This document shows positions 59,701 to 64,000 of a stretch of 64,000 nucleotides of DNA, piece by piece; the stretch's first letter is position 1, and every line of letters begins with the position of its first letter. This DNA comes from Schistosoma haematobium (Eukaryota > Platyhelminthes > Trematoda > Strigeidida > Schistosomatidae), in assembly GCF_000699445.3 (NCBI RefSeq), contig NC_067195.1:58496591-58560590 (forward strand), given 5' to 3'. Position numbers and translations under genes: made by a program. The notes below the pieces were generated by a model. That model was not told where the DNA came from. It saw nothing but the letters and a program-made list of their open reading frames with translations, and ran no database searches.

Positions 59701-62700
59701 ATTACCCATACTACTGATATAATAATCCCTATATACAAATATTATCCAGTTTCCAGTCGTACTGTCTTTTCAAAGCTCTTCTCTACCCCCACTTCGTTGG
59801 GTGGGAAACTTAACTGGACTCGACAGAGCAACATCAAACCGATTGTCTGTCTTGCATGTAATCGAATTAAAACATTTAAAGAACGAGTGAAGGAAATGCA
59901 GAGCATATACAAAGAAAAGTAATCAGAAAATCCAGACAGATGTAATGAGTGGAAACATATCACTTTCAACTAAAAATATGCTGACAACCGTCAAAAGTAG
60001 ATGACTTACTGCCATGCCTTGAATACAGTTTTATAATCATGAAGTGCTTGATTAAAAGGTAAACGCATATTGACTGATGATGCAGATGTTGTGGAAATTG
60101 AATTTGTTTGTGGTACTGGTGTGGATGAACCAGAACTGGTTTGACTAGGACTAGAATAAGAAGAATTAGACACACCAGAAGCAAGAGTAGAACCACCCAG
60201 AACATGGCCACAATATTGAGCTAATAAACTGTTACCTTCGGTTATTTCAACTGCACGATGAGCAATCTGTGCATTAACAAAAAAAAGATTAACTAAATAA
60301 ATCTCTAAAACAGATGTAAAATCCAACATCGGTGAGTCTGATTTATGGACGACCTTTGAGAAACGCTCAAATGACCTTGAAAATGTCCATCTACTTACTA
60401 GGTTTAAATGAGGGTTATAAATTGGTGCGGGAAACTAAGATTAGGATTTACAGTTGAACGTTAGGTTTACAAATTATATTCGATGTTTTCATCACGAACT
60501 GACATCAGCTATACCGCAGAAATGTTATTTAGCCAAGTGAGTGGATGAATCTTAGACCAAAATCTAAGACCTGCTATCTTAAATCTCATTGGTTCGTCCG
60601 TAAGTTATAGTCTCGCCCCAATATCTAATTCAATGATAAATAAAATTTAAATCTTCTATAAAATTATATTATCGATATAAAAAAACAATTACCTGAAGTA
60701 AAGGTATATGCTGAGCAGTAACAATAAGAGGTAAACGCCTCCATTCCATAAGTGTAACAGTTACAACACGATGACTTTCTTGTTCTGAAGCGTGAATCAT
60801 ATTGACAATATTGTTCATAGGTGATACAGACCCAGTATTAGAATGTAGAGCATTAGACGGAGGAGTTGAAGTGACATTAGTTGGATTAGTATTATTTGGA
60901 ACAGATGAATTAGGACCAGTAGTTGTTGATCCAGTGGATATATCATTTGAATTTAAACTAGAATTATAAGAATCAATAATATCTACACTTGGATTATTGA
61001 TTGCTCCCAGTCCAGGTGCTCGACGTCCTGCTACACAAGCTGCAGCTTGAATAAGAGCATATCTTGGTAGTTCACTACGAGGACATTCATTAGCCAACTA
61101 TTTTTTAAAGGAAAAAGAGAGTGAAATGAAACAGGAAAATGCATCCTTTCAAATTATACATAATTTAAATTAATAAATAAACAATAGTTCTCGCAAACAA
61201 AATGTTAAAATTCATATAAAAACAAACAAAATCCACATTACAGTGTATTTATAACAACCATTTAGTTGTATTAACAGGCAAGTTTTGAAAACAAATGTCA
61301 TTGTCAAAACTCTACATTATACTTAGTTGTAAATATAGAAAAATTATTGATAACAGGAATGTTTAATGATTATATATATAACTTACTCTAGCCAAATCAT
61401 AGTATACTTCAGACCAATCACTTCGTCGCCATGCTGCATCTGCTTTTAAACCCCAATAACTAGAACCACCAGAATTGCTTGAACTAACAACAGCTGCAGT
61501 GTTCGGATTTCCGCCAGAAGTTGAAGTAGAACCGAATGAACTAGTCATATGATTGGCCGATTGAATAGAAGATGCTAAAGAATCTAAGCTTTCCCATTGA
61601 CCAAGTTGTTTTAATTGTCTGAATTTCAACAGTATTTACAATAATAACAACAAAATATTGAATATTTGAAGTAGACAAAAAAGGAGCAATACAATGAGAA
61701 TGATGATTAAAATTTTCATATTAGTGTTTTAACGCAATGCATTAATGTTATGTTTTAAGACGGTTGGTGAAAACTGGGCATATCTGAATATTTCGAGAAT
61801 CTTTAGGAATGAAGACTAAACAGCTTTCAAGGCATCAAATCATTGGTTTTTAAGTATGATTATGAATACTCATGGTTGACCAAAGGAATAGAAAATATAC
61901 AATTAGAAACTCTATTATGGTGTACAACATTGATAATGATCATCACGTCGATATAAATCCAGTTTTCAAAGTTATCTATCCCTATTTTTCTAGGATTTAG
62001 TTATTGCATAAAGCAGAAGCCATAGGAATACAAATCAAGAAAATTAACCTTTGTATATGGAAAATATTTGAACACTCCTTTAAATTTCTCTAACTTTCTA
62101 CACAATTACTTTATTACATTCTTCCAAAATACTTTTCATTTCTAAAATGTTAAAAATCCCCATATTGCAAAATAGAACAACACGCATAAGTCAATAATGT
62201 TTCAAATAGATCATAAAGCTTTACTCTAATATACAATAACATTTGCATGAAAATATTAATCTAATCAAAGCAGTTGCCTATGAGTCGATGATAACAATGA
62301 CGTAGAGTACATCACTAAACATGATAAGTAAAAAGTACATATTGATAGTGTGAAGACATGGATACTAAATGTGATAAGAAAGACAAAGGCTTGAATTATT
62401 GTTTCATAACAGGAATATTATATAAATACTAACTAACTATACCAACATTCGAGTTATCTTTTAACAGATTAGTAAACGGAGGATGACTAAACCTACCTAT
62501 CAAGTGACAGAATAGCTTCGTGTACATAAATTAGTGACAAATAATTAAGGTCAAATAGTCAGCTGTGGATTAAAACCTTTTGGAATTTAGTAGTGAGTAT
62601 TTGCAGCCCTGAAAGCTTATGCCTGTCTAGATAAACGAACTCCCTGAATTCAGAATTAAATATGCCTTAATAATGGTTGCTGACATGAACAGAACTCCCA

Positions 62701-64000
62701 CAATCGGTCCAAACTCATGATGCTGTCGTCGATTAGCGAATGAATTTCATAATATAGGTAGGAATGTGATCGGGATTTACTTAGTCTCTATGATATGGTT
62801 ATACTGTATCCATTAGGAACTGTCAAAGTGCGTCAAATAAGTTTGAAAGAAAACACTACAAGCTTAGATGGATAAAATTTGGAAACTTTTAAAAAATAAT
62901 TGCTTTAATAAACAATAAAAACTGAAAGCAGCTTATCTATCGAGATCAATAATATATCTTACAGGACACAGTAATCACGAAGACGTGCACGATTAACAAG
63001 TTCTCCTAAATGTAGTGAAGGATCTGCAAGAATGATTGGGCGACTGGAAGGAAATGAGTTGGACGATGATGCGGCTGCGGCAGCAGCTGCACGGTTTAAT
63101 GATGCCGAACTTCCCACACACGACGATGCTTCTAGTGAATTCGTAGTACTCAGAACTTGACTACCTGAAAGATTATCCATAGCATAATCCAAAGATCGCA
63201 ATAGGTAACCATGCTGAGCAAATTCTAAACATGTAAGTACTGACGATGACCGTACAGAATCGTTCATACTTTCAACGAATGTCTTTTGATGTCTCTGGTG
63301 AGAAGATATTCGATACCACCAAGCGAAAGTTAAAAAGTCAATATCATTCATTTCATTATATAATGAAATGAGTGATAGAGTTGCAGCTCCAAATGGGAAT
63401 TCATGGGGTTTTAAATTAGAAAGAACAAAGTCAGTCTGTTCATTGGAAGGCGGATCGATTGAGTAGATCAAATCATTCAAAATACATTGGCCATTAAATT
63501 TAGATGCTTGGAAACACATTGATTCAAGAAACAGAACAACTGTATACCATTGGTTGTGAGCTTGTCCTAGATACTACAAAAAAATACAAAGGTTTGTATG
63601 AATCAAAAATAAATACATATTAATTAAAACAAATTACATTAGGAATTACTTACTAAGCTGACTGTCTACTGGAATACGAAAGAAATAACTTACAGTGATT
63701 GCAGGCAAGGGTAAATGAATTAGCAGTGTATCTGGGCATGAGGCCAAACCATTGAAGAAAGCCCCAAGGGAACTCGGTTGGGGTTCAGCTGGATGTACAT
63801 GTTGATCTGATGTTAGGAAACGAATCAACTGAGGAATAACGAAGCCCCGAATTTCATTTGGAGACAAATTATGACCATTTGCTGCAGGACTATCAGATAA
63901 GATTGATGATTCTAAGCAGCCAGTCTGAAGTGATTCGTGTACGAAGCCCGTTTGCAATGTGTTAGAATGTTCTTGAACGGATGAATTTGTTTCGGAATGT
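42335..64000 (-). CDS. TRRAP: TRRAP/Tra1 orthologue, 3' part (18 exons), 5' incomplete
   Basis: Nuclear scaffold of the SAGA and NuA4/TIP60 histone acetyltransferase complexes that docks activators; a PIKK-family protein without kinase activity. Exons, in transcript order: 64000-63694, 63573-62963, 61618-61387, 61097-60693, 60266-60010, 58858-58735, 57238-57129, 56170-56077, 55055-54955, 54670-54554, 54403-53113, 51719-51072, 50563-49821, 48820-48481, 46855-46332, 46218-45809, 43897-43325, 42444-42335. Every border is AG/GT and all phases agree, giving 2331 residues plus stop. FAT-repeat landmarks are EWRRLP, ERKSRGDIAKCLWLL and VWSIYGDFLENVY; the pseudokinase part has RPVPFRLTP; the FATC ends HMDPNLLPWL, like TRRAP from other animals. 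No DRHxxN or DFG catalytic motif is visible. Low-complexity Ser/Asn/Asp inserts make this part longer than the matching part of vertebrate TRRAP (family about 3,800 residues in total). The start lies outside the window. Confidence 0.95.
42840..43015 (+). repeat. Degenerate family B SINE in TRRAP last intron
   Basis: GTGCACTGAAATCGTTGTGG, ACAAAACAATTACCCAGTGC and ATCTCCATAAATC follow the family order with decayed boxes. Confidence 0.5.
43325..43897 (-). CDS. TRRAP: TRRAP exon 17 (pseudokinase C-lobe)
   Basis: Acceptor TTTTGTATAG, donor TTAAAAG/GTAAAT, phase 1 on both sides. EMYVVDEIF occupies the activation-segment position without a DFG. RPVPFRLTPHLAGL is almost identical to the TRRAP signature 'RPVPFRLTPN', and TLLRRDYILWHRG matches 'TVLRDEIIAWHKK'. 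Confidence 0.94.
44022..44290 (+). mobile_element. Solo LTR in TRRAP intron
   Basis: TGTGGTGTGTGCTCATT ... CGTTCACTGCA flanked by CCAT (44018-44021 and 44291-44294). Antisense to TRRAP. Confidence 0.85.
44587..44797. repeat. Twin AT microsatellites
   Basis: (AT)n of about 37 bases at 44587-44623 and about 40 bases at 44758-44797, in a TRRAP intron. Confidence 0.9.
44985..45230 (-). repeat. Family B SINE, degenerate
   Basis: Minus strand: CACTGAGCC/tRNA-like region with GGGTCCAATTCCC, then AGTCCCGTACTAGGATGAAAC. The right end has the inverted terminus GTCTCCACAAAAACC. Confidence 0.7.
45809..46218 (-). CDS. TRRAP: TRRAP exon 16 (pseudokinase C-lobe)
   Basis: Acceptor TACATTTTAG, donor AATCTG/GTTAGT, phase 2 in and 1 out. 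LLQNWAKNQMLDSESYWLLR and LAHNLGTYGLIERLFHLTP align with 'MLKEWALHTFPNATDYWTFRKMFTIQLALIGFAEFVLHL'. At the catalytic-loop position the sequence has HLTPLHPGCLVID rather than the DRHxxN of active PIKKs. Confidence 0.92.
46332..46855 (-). CDS. TRRAP: TRRAP exon 15 (pseudokinase, divergent insert)
   Basis: Acceptor ACTTTTAAAG, donor CTCAAA/GTAAGT, phase 0 in and 2 out. It starts ARIRIPSPPPGPLPN and holds Ser-rich and helical stretches (NLICLFYEYISK) poorly conserved against other TRRAPs. Its assignment rests on uninterrupted frame and matching phase with both neighbours. Confidence 0.8.
46979..47501 (+). mobile_element. Retroposon with AAAT tail in TRRAP intron
   Basis: A GC-richer block of about 520 bases (CCCTGGTATGGCCGAGAG near its start) ending in an AAAATAAAATAAATAAA tail. 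Flanked by AATAAATG (46971-46978 and 47502-47509). No protein domain recognised; probably a SINE-like or truncated non-LTR family. Confidence 0.7.
47745..47885 (+). repeat. Sm-alpha-type SINE, truncated
   Basis: tRNA-like CCCAGTAGCTAAATGG and B-box-like AGGTTCGAATTTTCG, then TTGACGAACCCC, AGAACGAAACGTGAGTC. It is cut off at the cleavage side, where a non-LTR fragment begins. Confidence 0.75.
47885..48122 (-). mobile_element. Non-LTR 3' fragment in TRRAP intron
   Basis: Same family as 19807 and 40929 (AGGCATACGTAACACGTGG, GTCGATGAAGATTCAC), truncated at both ends. Confidence 0.8.
48481..48820 (-). CDS. TRRAP: TRRAP exon 14 (pseudokinase)
   Basis: Acceptor TTTCACTAG, donor CTTAAG/GTAAAT, phase 2 in and 0 out. 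It begins RRMEVGPSGLYLTQFG, continuing the N-lobe strand, then diverges into a Pro/Ser-rich stretch of about 60 residues. The CEEACKQYSW region is a plausible counterpart of 'LVEIYKQRCAK'. Confidence 0.82.
48860..49815. other. TRRAP intron without recognised repeat
   Basis: Plain AT-rich intronic sequence. Confidence 0.45.
49821..50563 (-). CDS. TRRAP: TRRAP exon 13 (start of pseudokinase domain)
   Basis: Acceptor TTTTCCCTTAG, donor TTTCAAG/GTAATG, phase 0 in and 2 out. SLIEKLTRRWIPMVEQHVAK matches 'NLISKLKKWIKILEAKTKQ'. HVERIRCSSGAFAPPARRIG and FRASNGRLFFYDL match the N-lobe 'PRVEIVQKHNTAARRLYIRGHNGKIYPYLV'. Confidence 0.92.
50741..51027. mobile_element. Merlin-type MITE in TRRAP intron
   Basis: Inverted ends GGTAAGACTATAATTTATGG and CCATAAATTATAGTCTCGTC. 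Flanks are TAAATTAC / CAAATTAC (8 bp, one difference). It lies just downstream of the exon 12 donor. Confidence 0.88.
51072..51719 (-). CDS. TRRAP: TRRAP exon 12 (end of FAT domain)
   Basis: Acceptor TTGATTTCTAG, donor ATATTG/GTAAGG, phase 0 on both sides; 216 codons. LKRKHPARLYVVDLFTNEV and SWSEQFLSQLCSVLDYLQRL align with the helices before the kinase-like domain ('RELHPTLLSSLEGIVDQ', 'NWHEEVLRQLQQGL'). The second half (DPFFKHLRDTLSTEM) corresponds to 'DPVFQKMKGQFTTDF'. A Merlin MITE lies about 45 bp past the donor. Confidence 0.92.
51725..52620. other. TRRAP intron, unclassified
   Basis: A denser block at about 51950-52150 may be a repeat, but I could not classify it. Confidence 0.35.
52624..52846 (-). 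mobile_element. Solo LTR, minus orientation, in TRRAP intron
   Basis: Minus strand begins TGTGGTATGTGCTACTGATA and ends CCACTACA, similar to 18267, 25273 and 44022. A TAG-rich microsatellite borders it. Confidence 0.75.
53113..54403 (-). CDS. TRRAP: TRRAP exon 11 (FAT repeats plus long acidic insert)
   Basis: Acceptor CCTTTTCAG, donor ACCAA/GTAAGC, phase 2 in and 0 out; 430 codons. The first third has ERKSRGDIAKCLWLLTLDD, FLPWLPDLVASLLRPEGRF and RRVIIAYPTVLYGHLKGL, which align closely with TRRAP. About 250 residues of Ser/Asn-rich and then strongly acidic sequence (EDTEITDADRDDEDEDF) follow, without counterpart in vertebrate TRRAP as I know it. The exon ends with HYANILINQ, rejoining the conserved FAT helix. 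Confidence 0.93.
54554..54670 (-). CDS. TRRAP: TRRAP exon 10 (FAT repeats)
   Basis: Acceptor CTCATATAG, donor TCTGT/GTAAGT, phase 2 on both sides. HKVWSIYGDFLENVY matches 'VKAWAMWGDYLENIF' in other TRRAPs, one of the strongest identity anchors. Confidence 0.92.
54955..55055 (-). CDS. TRRAP: TRRAP exon 9 (FAT repeats)
   Basis: Acceptor ATCTTTCAG, donor AATAA/GTAAGT, phase 0 in and 2 out. GLELMEKTNIQQFEKKDRAK and FFCYKAVFFSHFNK align with the 'GLEVIESTNLKYFTKEM..EFYALKGMFLAQINK' part of TRRAP. Confidence 0.9.
55130..55295. repeat. Palindromic family B copy (foldback)
   Basis: The left arm (TAGTTGAATTCATGAGCCGA, AAAGTTAGACCAGCATGG) and right arm (ATGGTGGTCTAACTTTAATC, TGATGAATTCAACTA) are inverted copies meeting at a very short centre near 55205-55215. 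Flanked by TTGAGTATT on both sides (9 bp). Confidence 0.85.
55690..55995 (-). repeat. Sm-alpha-type SINE, degenerate
   Basis: Minus strand: B-box-like GGGCTCGAGTCCTGG, then the hammerhead region and CTGGATTTCAATGGTAGCC. The core is unrecognisable. Confidence 0.7.
56077..56170 (-). CDS. TRRAP: TRRAP exon 8 (FAT repeats)
   Basis: Acceptor TAAATTAG, donor TTAGAG/GTGAGT, phase 2 in and 0 out. It encodes LPPLFEKTKQEIKLKLTDLR, matching the 'VDCFQKIRQQVKCYLQL' helix. Confidence 0.8.
56380..56872. repeat. Inverted hammerhead composite (family B), copy 3
   Basis: Left minus-oriented SINE (B box GGGTTCGAGTCTC; core CTGAGGAGTCCC but GAAA helix decayed) and, from about 56745, a plus-oriented half (GCACTGCTGAGGAATTC, AGGAAGAAACGGCCG). 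Same architecture as the copies at 30752 and 33400. In the TRRAP intron between exons 7 and 8. Confidence 0.8.
57129..57238 (-). CDS. TRRAP: TRRAP exon 7 (FAT repeats)
   Basis: Acceptor ATTTTTCAG, donor GACAG/GTAAGT, phase 0 in and 2 out. It encodes 36 residues of helical repeat (LCQRELALSQLQLARGARK). It was located by phase and position between exons 6 and 8. Confidence 0.8.
57472..57617 (+). repeat. Short family B hammerhead unit with 13-bp TSD
   Basis: Runs from TCAGAAGGGACTTTGTGGAG to GATCTCAACTATTG, flanked by AAACAACTTAATA on both sides. Core CTAAGGA...GAAA, NUH triplet GTC, stem I GCACTG/CAGTGC perfect; one core base differs from CUGANGA. Confidence 0.85.
57620..58460. other. TRRAP intron, no repeat recognised
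   Basis: AT-rich intronic sequence. Confidence 0.4.
58465..58715 (-). repeat. Degenerate family B SINE next to exon 6 donor
   Basis: Left terminus GGAGTTTTGCGGAGATTGTA; minus strand has a decayed tRNA-like part and CTGAGGAATCC. Ends about 20 bases before the exon 6 donor at 58735. Confidence 0.7.
58735..58858 (-). CDS. TRRAP: TRRAP exon 6 (FAT repeats)
   Basis: Acceptor TTATTTCAG, donor GAAAAT/GTAAGT, phase 2 in and 0 out. It encodes RPCSIGDDLGFWHDLYSWRQ, matching 'RLPIVSDDLSHWSSIFMWRQ' of animal TRRAP. A degenerate hammerhead SINE lies about 15-20 bp downstream of its donor. Confidence 0.88.
58870..60005. other. TRRAP intron with unassigned antisense open frame
   Basis: A plus-strand open frame at 59659-59922 (87 codons; contains FSTPTSLGGKLNWTRQ and CLACNRIKTFKERVKEMQ) looks protein-like. 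It has no recognised domain and may be a mobile-element scrap. Confidence 0.35.
60010..60266 (-). CDS. TRRAP: TRRAP exon 5 (FAT repeats)
   Basis: Acceptor TTAATGCACAG, donor TGGCA/GTAAGT, phase 0 in and 2 out. It contains IAHRAVEITEGNSLLAQY, a Ser/Thr/Pro-rich insert, and ALHDYKTVFKAW, which matches the conserved 'SLHDMKTVVKTW' helix. Confidence 0.88.
60331..60617. mobile_element. Merlin-type MITE in TRRAP intron
   Basis: Inverted ends GGTGAGTCTGATTTATGG and CGTAAGTTATAGTCTCGCC. Flanks are CCAACATC / CCAATATC (8 bp, one difference). Internal segments are shared with the copies at 9767 and 50741. Confidence 0.88.
60693..61097 (-). CDS. TRRAP: TRRAP exon 4 (FAT repeats, EWRRLP motif)
   Basis: Acceptor AAAAAATAG, donor CTTCAG/GTAATT, phase 0 on both sides. 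It ends with LMEWRRLPLIVTAQHIPLLQ, a highly conserved TRRAP motif. An Asn/Ser/Thr-rich stretch of about 70 residues precedes it and looks lineage-specific. Confidence 0.9.
61387..61618 (-). CDS. TRRAP: TRRAP exon 3 (FAT repeats)
   Basis: Acceptor AAATTCAG, donor GCTAGA/GTAAGT, phase 2 in and 0 out. It contains LKQLGQWESL and AAWRRSDWSEVYYDLAR, matching the conserved 'ELNQWEAL' and 'CAWRVSNW' helices, separated by a Ser/Asn/Gly-rich insert. Confidence 0.88.
61970..62260 (+). mobile_element. Penelope-like remnant in TRRAP intron
   Basis: KAEAIGIQIKKINLCIWKIF resembles the C-terminal LLQIAEAIGI...IHKKFVQL of the remnant at 4270. CTTTACTCTAATATACAATA at 62220 also recurs near 4172. Confidence 0.5.
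62270..62955. other. TRRAP intron, nothing recognised
   Basis: AT-rich sequence. Confidence 0.4.
62963..63573 (-). CDS. TRRAP: TRRAP exon 2 (FAT repeats)
   Basis: Acceptor TTTTTTTGTAG, donor GTCCT/GTAAGA, phase 0 in and 2 out. It starts YLGQAHNQWYTVVLFLES, the helical segment that in other TRRAPs reads roughly 'AKSHNLWHRSTLMLE'. The EFAQHGYLLRSLDYAMD stretch matches the 'YEQHGFF..A...YEKAMD' repeat. It also carries a poly-Ala/Ser run. Confidence 0.9.
63694..64000 (-). CDS. TRRAP: TRRAP exon 1 of window (partial)
   Basis: Open to the window edge with no stop or start, so it continues beyond 64000. It encodes about 102 residues including PQLIRFLTSDQH and LLIHLPLPAIT. The donor is ATCACT/GTAAGT and the exon ends in phase 0. 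The segment lies just upstream of the FAT helical repeats. Confidence 0.85.

Overview
The window is AT-rich, intron-rich eukaryotic DNA crowded with retroelements. The repeat set points to a blood fluke (Schistosoma, Trematoda): Sm-alpha-type tRNA-derived SINEs with hammerhead ribozyme cores, RTE-clade non-LTR elements, Penelope-like elements with GIY-YIG endonuclease, a Merlin DNA transposon, and solo LTRs. The species cannot be fixed from the sequence alone.

Three host genes can be supported. (1) 42335-64000, minus strand: the 3' part of the TRRAP/Tra1 gene, the inactive PIKK-family scaffold of SAGA and NuA4/TIP60 histone acetyltransferase complexes. I resolved 18 consecutive exons with GT-AG borders and matching phases, giving 2331 residues that end in the TRRAP-type FATC tail; the 5' part lies beyond position 64000. 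(2) 11700-15418, plus strand, and (3) 21063-26863, minus strand: two paralogous cysteine-rich PLAC8-family genes. They are convergent and share exon lengths and phases; the first exon of each was not found.

Layout. 1-11.6 kb: intergenic, with RTE fragments, a Penelope remnant, hammerhead SINE copies, an unclassified repeat at 7.98-8.56 kb and a Merlin MITE. 11.7-15.4 kb: PLAC8 gene A. 16.1-20.8 kb: a nested cluster (Penelope insertion and solo LTR inside a Merlin MITE) plus two non-LTR fragments. 21.1-26.9 kb: PLAC8 gene B, whose 4.1-kb intron holds a degenerate reverse transcriptase, a solo LTR and SINEs. 27.3-28.3 kb: Merlin transposase relic. 28.3-42.3 kb: gene-poor repeats, including two near-identical inverted hammerhead composites. 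42.3-64 kb: TRRAP, whose introns carry MITEs, SINEs, a solo LTR and retroposons, all outside the exons.

The most unusual signal is a hammerhead-bearing repeat family (here 'family B') that repeatedly occurs as an inverted composite: one ribozyme half at each end in opposite orientation around a tRNA-like promoter segment, sometimes collapsed to a near-perfect palindrome.
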